Positions 1 through 12,891 of a stretch of 64,000 nucleotides of DNA are shown here, piece after piece. A model generated the notes under the pieces. It was not told the DNA's origin. It searched no databases and worked only from the letters and a program-made list of their open reading frames with translations. The position numbers and the translations under genes are program-made. Position 1 is the first letter of the stretch; each line of letters begins with the position of its first letter. The DNA lies in assembly GCF_011075055.1 (NCBI RefSeq), contig NC_058149.1:3013830-3077829 (forward strand), in the 5' to 3' direction. Source of the stretch: Mangifera indica. Taxonomy: Eukaryota > Streptophyta > Magnoliopsida > Sapindales > Anacardiaceae.

Positions 1-2174
1 AACTGAACTTAAAGATTGTTCTACCTAGGTCAAATGATCAACAATTATAAAAATACGTCTTTTTAGTTATTAAAATAATTTTTATATTAAAAATTATTAC
101 AATAAAAATGTGTGATAAATTCAAAATAAACAGAATTAATTTAATAAATTATCTAGATAAATCCATCTAATTCACTTTAACTCTCTATAAATTCAATCAC
201 ATTTCTGTTTTTAAACCACATAAGTTCAAAATATAGGACAATATCTTTATTTAATAAGTCAACTTATTTTGTTTGTCTTAGCTCTTTATAGATTCAGTCT
301 CATTAACATTTCAAAATTACGAAACTTGCTATAAGTTTAACATATTGTTTAAAGCAACATCAAGTTTTCTCAGAATAAAAAACTCATTGCCATATAGAAA
401 CGGATAGTATGGGGGAAAAGAGAACACACCGTATGTTATCTTTATATGAAGTATATAAAATATATTTCATATATGACCTCAAAAAGGTTGATATTTCTCT
501 CTCTTTTGTCAATTTGTTCTATCAATTTATGTAAAATGAGTCTAATGATTTTCATTGTGAGCTGTTTTTCACTTCAATACCTATATTAATTAAGCTGTCA
601 AAACATCTTTTATCTCCTGATTACTCAAAGAAATTGTCACTTTGGGTCATTTTAACATAAAAATTTTAGCATGGAATTGATACATTGCTGTGGTTTTGTT
701 TACGCTTCTCTCCAGGGAGCATGTCAAACCATCTTCAAGCTAGAGAAGGGTAAATATCATATCAACATTTTGACAAATATGTGATTAATTTAAATTGATA
801 TTGCCAATATTAAGGTAAACAATTAATTACAGTTATATCAAATACTGTAATTCAAGAAACCCATAAAATAGATTCACATAAAAATGTAAAATATCCTCTA
901 AGTTTTAATATGTATCAAATCAATATAAAACTTTAAATATGTACAAACATTGTTCTTGAATTCTACTAACCTTAAATTTGTCCTAATTTTATTCTTAAAA
1001 AAATTAAAACTTACAATTATCACAAATTAAGAGAATTTAGACATAATTGACTCCATTGGTCATTCGATATAAGATTTTGGTTTAATTATTGAAGAATAAA
1101 CTTGATTTTTGTCCCTTTCTCACGTAGACATTTCTTACGTAAAATTGATGGTAAAAATAATTTAATTTCATTTGGGCAAAAAAAGGACCAACCTTATATA
1201 GTTATTATGAAAAACATTAATTACAACCCCATCAAAGTATATTACATTACATAAATCCTTTTAAATTAATTACCACTTTAGTTCATAATTTATTATTAAA
1301 TTTATACTTTATGTTAATTATACTTTAATGTAAACTTACAATTGATTTTATAGTATTAGGGTACCGATCACATGGAGAACAATTGCATTCACCACCGCCC
1401 TTGAAGATTTTGAGCTTTGTGATTCTGGCCACGATTAGGGTGAAGGCATTCTTGTGCTTTGGTATTGGCATTTTGCGGAAGGTGTAGACTTTCTTGAAGA
1501 TTTAGAAGAAATTTGTATTTTTGTTCATTGAAGAAGTAGAAGATATTTCATTTCAAATTTAAAGAAATTGTTTATGTTGTGATAAATTTTTATCAATAAA
1601 ATGAGTTTAGTAGCCATTTTCTTTTCATATTGCAATTTCTAAAGATCAAAATAACAAAGAAAATGTATATGTATGTATATTTATTTATTTCTAATACACG
1701 ATACTAATTAATATGAAACTCGATAAAAATTACTTTGAACCTCGAAGGTATGTCTTATAATAAATTTTAGATATAGAAAAAGCTCAAGACACTATCTCAT
1801 TTATTATATATATGTTAATGTTCTCTTGTTGGTTTAAAAAAATGTGGGTAAATTTACATTAAAAATTACAATATATATAATTTCTTTTAAAATCACCTCC
1901 AATCCTAAAATGATTATGTTAAAAAATTTACTAACGTGGGTACTTAATTATTATTTGTTTTAATAAAATTAAATAATTAAATAGTTTTATGAAAGTTTAC
2001 TGAGGAGTTTAATGTAATTAATACACATAGTTCAATGTATTTCATAAGTTATGACATAGTTAAAAGATATCATTGTGTGTTTAAGGTTTTTTAGACCTCT
2101 TATGGAAGATCCGATAACCTATTATATATAAATTAAATCCCTTCTCTGAAACCTTAATACAATAACTTTGGCCA
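1..2174. other. AT-rich intergenic DNA, no gene recognised
   Basis: This stretch is strongly AT-rich, with stop codons in all frames and no domain I recognise. A short richer patch at about 1358-1560 contains a readable run on each strand but matches no family I know and has no clear start or splice sites, so I do not call it a gene. Confidence 0.6.
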
Positions 2175-2177
2175 TTA

Positions 2178-3110
2178 TGGGGCGTTTGGTTAAAGAAGAT
2201 TAAAGATTACTTTAATAATCTATATTTTATTACGTGCGTTACTTTGTTTGGTTTATAATTAATAAAATATTTTAGTAATCTTTTCTTATCAATGGTGATG
2301 TAATAGATAATATAAGGGGCTGTTTGGTTCCAGAATTTAAAGATTACTTTAGTAATCTATCTTTTATTATCTTATTTAATTTGTCAATAATAAAATATTA
2401 CAATAATCTTGTATTACCAATGCTGATGTGAGAGGTAATATAGGTGATAATTTGATTACCACCTTCACCTTAGATATTAAACGATTACCAAAGTAATCTT
2501 GATTTTATTATAATTATATTATTATTTATTAATTTTTTGAGACAGAAATAAATTTATTTTTAATTAATATAACAAATAATATAAAAAATATTTAAAAATA
2601 ATTGTATTCAAGGGTATTTAAGTAAAATAATTAACAATTATTCTTTTATTACCTTTAACTAAACACAATAATTATTTATGTTTATCAAATTTTATCAAAC
2701 ACAGTAATCATTTATATTCAGTAATCTTCTAAGTAATCTATCTATTTTGGTAATGAAACATTACTCAAACTAAATGCCCCCTAAGAGTTAATCTAATTAG
2801 CACCTCTATCTTAGATATTAAAATATTACCAAGATAATCCTGATTTTATTATAATTATATTTTTATTTATTAATTTTTTAAGAAAAAAATATTTCATTTT
2901 TAATTAATATAACAAATAACATAAAAAATATTTTAGAATAATTATACTCAAGAGTATTTAAATAAAATAATTACTAATATTTTTTTTATCATATCTAATC
3001 AAACATAATAATTTTTTATATCTACCAATTTTTATCAAATTTAATTAGTAATAATTTATAATAAGGAATCTTAATTTTGTTAATAAAATATTCCTCAAAT
3101 CTAATACCTC
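2178..3110. mobile_element. Outer Tourist/PIF-Harbinger-like MITE, split by a second copy
   Basis: The left end begins TGGGGCGTTTGGTT and the right end finishes in an inverted, decayed version (…CTCAAATCTAATACCTC). It is flanked by TTA at 2175-2177 and 3111-3113, as expected for the 3-bp TWA target duplication of PIF/Harbinger-type MITEs. The interior is interrupted at about 2312 by a second member of the family: the sequence before the break (…GATGTAATAGATAATATAA) and after it (GAGTTAATCTAATTAGCACC…) line up with the continuous interior of the inner copy. It has no coding capacity. The family placement rests on end sequence and TSD only. Confidence 0.65.
2316..2781. mobile_element. Inner MITE of the same family, nested
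   Basis: This 466-bp element begins GGGGCTGTTTGGTT and ends in the inverse form (…AAACTAAATGCCCCC). TAA flanks it at 2313-2315 and 2782-2784. It sits inside a related older MITE and is better preserved than its host at both ends. GGGG(C)TGTTTGGTT ends with a TAA/TTA duplication are typical of Tourist-like MITEs. There is no open reading frame of note. Confidence 0.72.
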
Positions 3111-3113
3111 TTA

Positions 3114-5364
3114 AAGCCATTGTTCAATTAAGTTTCAAAAAAGGAATATTAATCACTATAAATTTTGAAATATCAAAATAACAAAGAATGTACAACAATA
3201 TTTATATTAAAAATTACTATGAATAGACAACATTAATTAATATAAAACTCAGACAATTACTTTAAACCTCATAGAAATATTTTATAATAAATCTCCTATA
3301 ACAATCATAAATTGATTAATTTTCATAACATAAAACCAAATAACCCGAGGCAAAGGTAGATTTTTTTTTTTTTTAACTAATAATGAAAGTGCAATACATA
3401 TAAAGAATATAGAGTTAGAGTATAAATTAAATCATAAATCTACTTGTTAATGAAGTCTACAACATTTCTTTATTACTTGTTAACGAATAAGAAATGTTAT
3501 GTATTGAGGTTAAATCATAAATCTACTTCTTTTTAGTTAATGAATTAATATTTATATTAAAAACTTATTGTAATAAAATCATGTAATAATATTTTGAACT
3601 TAGACGAGTTCTCAATTATGAGTTTTACTATAGAATTTTAATTATGCTTTCATCACTTATTAATGAAAGACAAATATTACATAAAATGTATATCAGAAAC
3701 GTGTGAAGTCATGTGAAACTAATTTTTGATTTCAAAAAATATTATATTTTAAATTTTATCAAAGATATAATCATACGAAAATATGTTACATAAAAAAGTG
3801 TGTTATAAACACATGAAATCACATAGATGATTTTAGATTCAAATTAAAGAGAATTCATTTAGTAATTTTTTCATTTTAACTCTATTGACTTATATAATTC
3901 ATGATATGTTTAAATTTATAGTGAGAAGGATGAAATATATGCGATGATATACCTAATTGTTGATATATGATATTTAGTTATGCTCAAACCATCTTGAACT
4001 ATTAAATTAATAAAACAACATATATATTTAATATAAAATAATCTTCGATTGAATAGAACAAATATATAATTCAATACAAAAATAGAATTCAATACAAATA
4101 TATAATTATCAAAATATTAGTTAATGTTGATAAATTTTAAGACCATTATGTGAATATTTTAAATGTAATTACATTTTTACATAACTGTCAATCAAAATTA
4201 ATGTAATAGGTAATTATACATAAGTACCTTATGCCTTAATTTATGGTAATCCATAAGTATGAAGTTATTAAAATAACATCATTAAAATTGCAAAGTTCTT
4301 TATTAACTTTTAATTTTATTAATACATAATTTCTAAAAATATCTAACCTAAAAGTATAAGTAAAAATTCTTTTAAATGTGGTTTAACATGATTTTACATT
4401 ATCCATTTTAATATTTTATCTTCAGCGTAAGAAAATGGTTGGTCAAAAATAACAACATACTTGGTCATGAAGTATCACATTTTCATTTGATTGAACGTGA
4501 TAGTGAACATTTCTTTTATGTGCCCAAAACCACTTAAGCCTCTTGCTATATTGGCACTGGGACTAACGAATCACAATCTAGTAAAGACAAGTTAATGTTA
4601 TCCTCCCATCTCATATGAAATTTTTTTATAATAATTTATAATATATCAACAAATATGCTCTATGCCACCCGATTAACATATGTTAAACATGAACTGTAGT
4701 GTTTACATACTACTCGATAAATTACTCTTCTTTCGATCGTTTCTTGAATTTGTTCGAAGTGTCTCATACCATAGACTTTTGTTTTATTTTTTTCCTATCG
4801 AGCTTATGGTTATCCCATTTTCATATGTTGGTGCCCGTGCTTCTCTTTCACATAGATCATCAATAATATTATTAGCATTATAATATTCAAATAAATTGAA
4901 CTCATTTGAGTCTATATCTATTTGTAAAATATTTTGATAAATAAAAATATAAGAAATAAAAATTGATTGATAAAGTTAAAATGAAAACTAAATTACAATC
5001 ATAGAAAAATATTGTTTATGAATTTAAAGAGTTTGAGAATGAGAAAATATGAGATTGAGAGTGTATATATGAATTTTTGGAGTGGAAAGGAGAGAGAACA
5101 ATTTGGAGAAAAAATAATAAAAAGTACAAAAAATTAATTTTTTTGCCAGGCCAACGGCTACTGGCCTGAATGGCTTCTGGCCCGCAAAGCCAAAAAATTT
5201 ATTTTTTTTTTAAATTTTTAATAGGCGGGCTACAGTATTGATCGTGTTGGGCCGGACCTGACCTAGTATAGTAGCAGACCATGCCCTTTTGAGCTGAATC
5301 TTACTCTTTCTGAACCCCAAAACCCAACCAAACCAATAAGACAAGGCCTCTCAAGCGGTCTTAA
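3114..5364. other. AT-rich spacer, no gene recognised
   Basis: AT-rich DNA with a short poly-T run near 3361 and a purine-rich patch near 5040-5130. The open frame at 4680-4883 encodes a hydrophobic, family-less peptide and is probably chance. From about 5140 the base composition rises as the RPT2 pseudogene is approached. Confidence 0.55.
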
Positions 5365-5742
5365 CCAGCAGGGCGGTGACCGGAAGGACCCTTCAAATAA
5401 CAAGGACTAAAAATTAAAGCTGGCAGCTCCGCCTTCACGCATTAGCCACAAACAACAAACTCCCCACCGTGACCCCACTGACGAAATGCAAGCTTCGACT
5501 CTTGAAGCTGGAGTGCGTCAAGGATTATCTGTTAATGAAGGAGGAGTTCCTAGCGAATCAAGAGAGGTTGAAGCTGCAGGAGGAAAAGAATGAGGAGGAC
5601 CGATCGAAGGTTGATGATCTGCGTGGGACACCCATGAGCGTGGGCAATTTGAAGGAATTGATTGATGAGAATCATGCGATTGTCTGAGTATTATGTGGGG
5701 ATTTTATCGTTCATGGATAAGGATCAGCTGGAGCCTGGATGT
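5365..5742 (+). pseudogene. RPT2: 26S proteasome ATPase RPT2 (Rpt2/S4), broken first exon
   Basis: This is the 5' part of a decayed copy of RPT2, the AAA-ATPase of the 19S regulatory particle base that helps unfold substrates and open the 20S gate. From about 5460 the frame reads [18 protein letters not shown] and continues through [17 protein letters not shown] and [10 protein letters not shown], a stretch very characteristic of this subunit. Upstream, GGDRKD and LAAPPSR are still readable but carry an in-frame stop and a frame change. Near 5684 about six codons are lost with a frameshift; the other frame then resumes as EYYVGILSF and DKDQLEPGC. After 5742 the expected exon end is missing. 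The rest of the gene lies at 15093-16433, with a copia element in the intron between. No functional protein can be made. Confidence 0.88.
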
Positions 5743-6100
5743 TGCAGACTGAACAATTTAGAGGCACTTATGGGTGATGGAGGGAAAATGGAAATATGAA
5801 GTAAATAAAAAAAGTTAGCTGGGCATAAGGACAGTGTCCTTTTGCAATTATGTTTCATTACTTAGTACTTTTCAATTGTACGTAATTATATGATATGGTG
5901 TGTTGTCTTGTTTGTTGATTGTCATTGTTTAGTTGATACGATGTCGTTCCATTAGTGGAGTGTGGTGTCTTAAATAATGGAAAAATAATGAAAATATTCA
6001 GTTTTTGGCACAAAACTCATGTTAAGCTTCCCTCTCCTATTTTGTAACCTTTCTCTGCTTTTGGAATTTTCTTAATTCTCAAATTTAGTGCGACTTCGTG

Positions 6101-6570
6101 CAATAGTGGTATTAGAGCCATCACCACGTCTCTCAGTTGCAATCGTGTGACGTGGGTGGTGACGCCGGCATTGCAGTGTTTGTCTGGGGCTAGCAAAGAG
6201 CTAGTGCACAGCCAGCCCACGTGGATGTCAGGGCTGCGGAGCATGATGGTATGTTAGGATCCCAAGTACAAGGTATGAGACTTGGATCCCACATTGGAAA
6301 GTATGGGTAACTAGTGTGGGGTTTATATGGCCTTAAGCTCTGCCATCTCAATAGCTAGCTTTTGAGGTATGGTTCTCCTAAGGTTCGTATCACTGGATGT
6401 GCTATTCTTATGCATAATAAGGCTTTTTTTTGGAGAATTTGGGAATAACGGTTTGATTCGTGATGTGGCAGTTGACAATTGGAGGTTAGAGTTTGTAATT
6501 ATGTGAACTTTGAAATAGGATATGAATTTATATCGCTTGTGAGGTGGATTTGACGATTGATGTAATTGCA
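6101..6570. mobile_element. Small LTR-type (possibly TRIM) remnant
   Basis: At 6107-6120 lies TGGTATTAGAGCCA, one change from the usual plant primer-binding site complementary to initiator tRNA-Met. About 145 bp later, at 6252, a typical LTR start appears (TGTTAGGATCCC), followed by a repeat of the phrase (TTGGATCCCACATTGG). The short distance between PBS and LTR-like start would fit a terminal-repeat retrotransposon in miniature. I could not find a matching left LTR, so this is a partial, tentative call. It lies in the first intron region of the RPT2 pseudogene. Confidence 0.35.
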
Positions 6571-6642
6571 AATTATTAGTGGGATTTAAGGTCTATTTTT
6601 CAAATTATGGCTTGCTTTATAATGTTGGGCTTTAAAGTATAG

Positions 6643-7020
6643 TATTGGATCCGGTCCACCCATGATGGGTTGACCCGATCCATTAGGGTTATAAGGTTAA
6701 CCCATGATAGGCAATATTACAATATTGCCCTTGACAGTTATTTTTAATAACTGCCACTCCCCCTCTTATTTAAAAGCATGTAACTTCTATTGGGAAGTTA
6801 ACAATAATTGAAACAGAAGCAAAACAAAAACAGTGATCAATACAATACTCTTCCAAATCAATTCTCTGGAAGAATTCTTGCAGAAACAAGAGATAATCAA
6901 CAAATTGTGTTGTGGATAGTTTTAGGAGTGCATCGAATCATCGAATCATCATCAATTTTCAGATTAAGACAATCGGGTATGCTTTCTGTGATCCTAAAAT
7001 TAGTTTGATTTATGCTTACA
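6643..7020 (+). repeat. 5' LTR of the copia element
   Basis: This 378-bp direct repeat matches 14014-14391. It starts TATTGGATCC and ends GCTTACA. The TATG/TTTAAA-type promoter signal is not decisive; a CTTATTTAAAAGC stretch near 6765 is the best TATA-like candidate. Confidence 0.95.
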
Positions 7021-7021
7021 T

Positions 7022-7033
7022 TGGTATCAGAGC
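7022..7033 (+). other. Primer-binding site (initiator tRNA-Met)
   Basis: TGGTATCAGAGC begins two bases after the 5' LTR. It is the standard plant copia site complementary to the 3' end of initiator tRNA-Met. Confidence 0.92.
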
Positions 7034-7518
7034 CACTTATATCTGTGTAATTGTGATGTTGGTGATATAAACATGATTAGGAAGCATGTTTAGAGATTGA
7101 ATTACTTGAACAGTAATTTATTTATTAAATAATACATACGGATGATTATGCTTATTGATGGATTTGTTGCAATTTTGTGAAATTGATGCTTAGAATCATG
7201 TTAGGATGAATCCTGGATATTAGTTTCATGATTAATTAGAAAAAAATTACATGAAATCGCATGAAATTGGACGAAATTCAGTGGACTATGCATCGCCCAA
7301 AAACCGTGACATTCATGCTTTTAATTAGCCAAAATCCGGTGACTTCGTCGCCTGAAATTTGATGTATCTTTATCTTCGTGTCACGGGCTTCAAAAGCCCT
7401 ATGAAATTTTCGTCGGAGATTGATCGGAAGACGGCCAATTTTGCCATCAAAATGTTAGGGTTCATACTACGTCGCGGGTCACAATCGGGTTAGGAAAACC
7501 TAATTGCCCAACCCAAAT

Positions 7519-7680
7519 GGTCAATGGGTTGGTCAAACCTGATGGTCAACGGTTCAACTCATTTGGTCAACCAGGCCGATCCAATCCGAATCCTGACCCA
7601 TGGTAACCTGGTCAATCGGGGTCAATTATTGACTAGTCAATGGTCAAACTATTGACCAATCAATGGTAAGCGCTTTGACT
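7519..7680. other. Cluster of GGTCAA / TTGAC (W-box-like) motifs in the retrotransposon leader
   Basis: About ten copies of GGTCAA or its complement TTGAC(C) occur within roughly 160 bp of the leader between the primer-binding site and gag. TTGAC is the core bound by WRKY transcription factors. Whether these are functional sites or a by-product of local sequence expansion cannot be told from sequence. Confidence 0.5.
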
Positions 7681-7989
7681 GTGCGTGAGGACCTGGTCCT
7701 AACGCGTGGAGGCTCGTGACAACACGTGAATTGAGTTGTTCGATGCGTGGAAGTACGTGAGACATTATTTTGGTGAGTGGAAGCGCGTGCATGCTTCTAT
7801 TAATTCTCAGCAGCTTATATTAGCTTAGATTCAGTTTTGTGTGATCTGTTTATACATGAATTAAACACTTATTAGTGTTATTTTGATCATGGTTTTGAAT
7901 TATACTTTGCTAAATATGTGAACATGTGTTGTTTATATTGTTATGCATGTATAATTTATTATTGTCCATTTGTTGGTCATATATATAGG

Positions 7990-8526
7990 GTGAACATGTT
8001 GACTAAAGACTACTATCTAAACTATAAGATGAATCCAGTGCATAATCTTTACACTCACCTTGGTGTCATGTATGAGAGATATAATGATTTAAAAGAGAAG
8101 GGCATAAAGTTAACTGAAAAGGAGAGGATATCTGGATTACTAAGATCATTGCCAGATTATTGGACTTCAATAATTTCTAATCTTGTTTGGGGCAAGAAAT
8201 TTAAGAATTATTGGCAATGTGTGGATGAATTATAGCTCGCTAAAGAACGCAAAATTGTAATAAATATAAGAAAATCTACATCACTCTCTATTTTCCCAAA
8301 TCAACGTAATGCGAGGCATGTAGGCTATCGCAAGCATGATAATAACTTTATCTTAGATAAAGTTACTCCTAGTATTGTTAGAGATAGAGAAAATGTTTTT
8401 TCTCAATCTGATTGGTGGAGATCAAATCCCTATAAATATGGAGAGCGTTTAATTAACAAGATGCCATGTTTTAAATTGTACAAATCTCAAGCCAAGGATT
8501 GTTCAGAAGTTAGTCATAGTCATTGA
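7990..8526 (+). pseudogene. Second copia gag-like fragment upstream of the main gag
   Basis: The frame starting near 7996 reads MLTKDYYLNYKMNPVHNLY, then KLTEKERISGLLRSLPDYW, which resembles the middle of copia gag proteins (the UBN2-type gag domain, with its typical LLxSLPxxW motif). It meets a stop at 8233-8235, but the same frame can be read on to about 8525, where a degenerate cysteine-containing segment stands where a zinc knuckle would be. The main gag begins 350 bp later and is a different sequence, so this is either a captured fragment of another element or an old duplication. It is not functional. Confidence 0.55.
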
Positions 8527-8869
8527 ATTTCATGTCCATATTTATTTCATGCATATTTGTTTAATTTTGAATTATTGTTATGTTGAACTTTCAATGTTGA
8601 TATAATATATATGTTTTATGGATTATTTGTGGGAATTCTAAGACCGGTAGAATTAAATTATTCTCGTCTAGAATATACATTGACGCGATTGGATTAATTG
8701 TTAAAATATGAAACATTTGTGTCATAGACGATGATTGGGAACATAGTGAACTTTCGACTCTATGTCTTATGTGACATATTTTAATCTTTAATGCACAATT
8801 GCGACAATAAAATGTGTATATATCTTATTGTTGGTGTTGTGTTGCGAATCTCTGTAGTTATATATTGAA

Positions 8870-11800
8870 ATGGCTTCGAAAAACATAATTGCCGATTTGA
8901 ATAAGGGAGAAAGATTGAATGGAGACAATTATAAAATATGGAGAATGAGAATGCACTATATCCTAGATGAACAGGATGCCTTGGAAGCTGTTAATCAGGT
9001 TATGGATGAGCCCCAACTGGCTGAGGGGCAGAATCCTAATAATGCCCAACATAGGCATAATATAGACGTTTATAATTCCTAGAAAAAGAAAGATTCGACT
9101 GCCAGAGGAATACTCATCAACTCACTGAATGATGATATTGCTTATCAGTATGAGCAATTTGAAACTGCAAATGCTATGTGGGTAGCATTGACAGAAAAGT
9201 TTGGAGGAACGACCGTCTCTAAACTACGGTAGTTGACCATCAAGTTTGACACATATAAGAAAGTTCCCAATAAACCAATAAAGCAACATCTGAGGGAAAT
9301 ATCGAACATGATAATTGAGCTGAAGAAAGTTAGGCATGAACTGACTGATGAACAGCAAGTGCAGGTTGTTATACGATTTCTTCCTGATGGTTGGGAGCAC
9401 ATGAAAGTGAACATGACCTATAATGACAATATCAAGACTTTTGATGATATTGCTCGCCACCTTAAACTAGAAGCTGAGTGCCTAGAGGTTACTGGACTAA
9501 ATGCTCAAGCATATGTTGCTGAGTCCAGTTCGAAGAAGTTTTTTGGCTATAAGAGAAAATGGAAAAAATTTGGAAAATGAAAAGAGATCGTCCAAGGACC
9601 TGTGAACAAGAACAAATGGTTCAAGTGCAAAAGAGGTAAACGCTATGGGAAAAGAGATAAGTCTAAACTGACCTGTTATAACTGTGGTAACAAGGGTCAT
9701 TTCGCCTGTGAATGCACAGAGCCGAAAAAGGTATTGTCTTATCTTGTCTCAAATTGTGAGATTTATGTTTCTAGTACCGTTTTCTTAACTGAATCTCATC
9801 ATATGTGGATCGTAGACTCAGGAGCCACAGACCATATAGCTCGTGATAGAGACACTTTCGTAGAATTTCATCGAATACCGAGGGAAATACGGTGGATATA
9901 TGTAGGTAATAATACCAAAGTTAAAGTAAAAGGAATGGGTACATGCAAATTAGTTTTGCGCGGTGGTCAAACCTTGTACCTATATGATGTTTTATATGCT
10001 CCAGAAATTCGACGAAATCTGGTCTCTATAATGGTTCTTTTAAAACTGGGATATTATTTTATTTTCTCTGAAAACTTGGTTAAACTTTTTTATAACGATA
10101 TGTTTTATGGTGCTGGACACCTTAAATTGTATTAATGATAATATTGTTAGTTTTTCTTTATTTGCAACTTCTAATAGTCTAGATGTGGATGCAAATAAAT
10201 GACATGCTAGATTAGGGTATATTGGCCAAGAGAGAATGAACAGATTGGCCCGTGAAGGTTTATTAGGACCTGTCACAAAAATAGATTTGCCTATTTGTGA
10301 GCATTGTCTAGCAGGAAAAACTACTAGAAAACCTTTTGGCAAAGCTATTAGAGCTGAAGTTCCTCTGCAACTTGTACACTCAGATATTTGTGGACCTATG
10401 AATGTTAGAGCTAGAAAAGGAGCATTCTATTTCATCACTTTCATAGATGATTATTCACGTTTTGGTTATGTCTATTTCATCTCCTATAAGTTAGAAGCAA
10501 TAGATTGTTTTAGACATTATATGAATGAGGTCGAGAATCAGTTGGACAAAAGAATAAAAGCCTTGAGAACTAATCGAGGTCGTGAATATTTATCTACCAA
10601 ATTTAAGGAATTATGTAGTGAAAAAGGAATTATGAGACAATTGACGATTCCCAAACTCCGCAACAAAATGGTGTAGCAGAGAGACGAAATCGAACACTAT
10701 TGGAAATGGTTAGGTCTATGATAGCGCAAGCAAATCTTCCAATTTCGTATTGGGGAGATACTTTAATGACTGCGACTTATATACTTAACCGTGTGCCTAC
10801 TAAGTCAGTAATTTCTACACCTTATGAGTTATGGATAGGTAGGAAACCTGAATTAAATATGATGCGCCCTTGGGGGTCTACTGCATATATCCGTGACACA
10901 TTCCATAAATTCGAAAAATTGGGTCCAAGAGGTAAGAAATGTATCTTTATAAGATACTCTGAACACTCTAAAGGGTATATGTTCATAGGAGAGGACTCTA
11001 ATGGAAGAATGACTGAAATAGAATCTCGAGATGTGACGTTCATAGAAAATGAATTTCCTGAAAAGGGTGATATCGATAAAAGTCTTTATCTATATGAAAC
11101 GGAAGAGGAATGTAGAGAAGGTTCATCCCAGTGACCATTAGTTATGTCACAAGAGACGATGTCTCTACTTGTTCCAGATAGTGGGAGCAATGAGATTATG
11201 CTCCAACCTATTTCGAATAGTGGGAGCGAAAATCCTCAATTGTGTAAGAGCGAACATTCTCGAATCCCCAAGAGACATTTCGAAATTGAAAATGAAGTTT
11301 TCATAACTGCTCCTCCGGAAGACGATAAGCCTAAAAATATCAAAGAAGCTCTATTATCCCTTAATAAGGAAAAGTGGCAAGAAGCATTAGAGGAAGAAAT
11401 GAAATCCATGGAACTTAACCAAGTTTGGAGTCTAGTGGACTTACTACCGGATCGAAAACCTATTGGGAATAAATGGATTCTCAAAATTAAACGAAAGACG
11501 GATGGCTCAATAGATAGATACAAAGCTCACCTAGTGGTAAAAGGCTATACTCAATAAGAAGGTATAGATTATGAAGAAACCTTTTCACCCATTGTGAGAT
11601 TTACTTCAACCCATGTCATTCTAGCTATAGTAGCACACTTAGATCCAAAATTGCATCAGATGGATGTCAAAACAGCTTTTCTTAATGGAGAGCTTGACGA
11701 AGAAATCTACATGGATCAGCCTATAGGTTTCGTGGTAAAAGGCCAAGAGCGTAAAGTGTGCAAGCTCTAAAAATCTATATATGGCCTAAAACAGTCATCA

Positions 11801-12891
11801 AGACAATGGTACTTAAAATTTCATAAGACAATATTGTCTTATAATTTTAAGATGTTAGAACAAGATCATTGTGTTTATGTGAAAAGATCTGATGATAAAT
11901 TTGTAATTCTATCTCTTTATGTGGATAATGTGTTGATAACTGGGAGTGATTTGGAATATGTGATGATCATTAAAAATTAGTTATCTGCAAATTTTGACAT
12001 GAAGGATATGGGTGAAGCAGATTATATTTTAGGTATAAAAATCAAAAGGGATTGTTCAAAGAGACTTTTGGCTCTGTCACAAGAGCATTATATCCAAAAT
12101 ATTTTAGAATGATTCAACATGGGAAACTGCAAGCCCGTAGATAATCCTGTGTCAAAAGGCGATTCATTGAGCTAAGACTTGTGTCCAAAGACTCAAAACG
12201 AAAGAAATGAAATGTCTCTAGTACCTTATTCAAATGCGGTTGGAAGTCTCATGTACGCGATGATGTGTGCTCGTCTTAATATATGCTTTGCTGTTGGATT
12301 GGTTAGTTGATATCAATCGAATCCAGGAAAGGAACACTGGAAGGCTGCAAAGAGGATATTGAGATATTTGAAAGGCACTGTGGATTATTGTTTGTGCTAC
12401 CAAGGAAAGGATTTGCGTATCGTTGGCTATTTGGATGCTAACTAGGGTAGTGACTTGGACCAACGCAAATCAACTTCAGGTTATGCTTTTTTACTCCAAA
12501 ATGGCACTATATCTTGGAGCAGTAAGAAACAAACATGCATAGCCTTATCCACAATAGAAGTAGAATTTGTAGCATGTTCTGCTGCTGTGCAAGAAGTTGT
12601 TTGGTTGAAAAGATTTTTTGAGAATTTGGGTGTAATGGATGCATCGTTGGTCCAATAGTTATGCATTATGATAATCAAGCTGCAATAGCTTTCACAAAGG
12701 ATCCCAAATTCCATAATAGAACTAAACATATCGACACCAGATATAACTTTGTCAAAGACATCATTTGAAAGAAGGAAGTGATCGTATAATATATTTCTAC
12801 GCATAACATGATTGCTGATCCTCTAACTAAACCGATCTCAAGAGATGTATATCTTACACATGTTAAGTCTCTTGGCTTGCGTAGAATATGA
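8870..12891 (+). pseudogene. copia gag-pol polyprotein, decayed
   Basis: Starts with ATG at 8870 and ends at the TGA at 12889-12891. In order it contains a gag domain; a CCHC zinc knuckle (CYNCGNKGHFACEC, about 9677-9718); an aspartic protease motif (DSGATDH, about 9816); the integrase zinc region (second His changed to Tyr) and catalytic core (HSDICGP near 10378; the second Asp region reads TNRGREY, so that Asp appears to be Asn); reverse transcriptase (TAFLNGELDEEIYM near 11670); and RNase H (LSTIEVEFVA). The RT active-site motif reads YVDN where YVDD is expected. There are many in-frame stops (for example near 9080, 9230, 9578, 11555, 11768) and a frameshift near 10670. Several stops fall where Trp or Arg is usual. 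It cannot encode a working polyprotein. Confidence 0.93.

Noticed and set aside
1358..1560. Less AT-rich island with readable frames on both strands
   Set aside because: No family match, no consistent frame and no gene signals; a gene relic is possible but cannot be supported.
4680..4883. Short hydrophobic open frame on the + strand
   Set aside because: AT-rich codons, no domain, no splice or promoter support; likely chance.
6017..6244. Open frame on the - strand next to the small LTR-like remnant
   Set aside because: It overlaps the primer-binding-site-like region, has no family resemblance and lies in pseudogene intron sequence.
11236..11523. Antisense open frames over the copia pol region
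   Set aside because: Shadows of the gag-pol coding sense strand.
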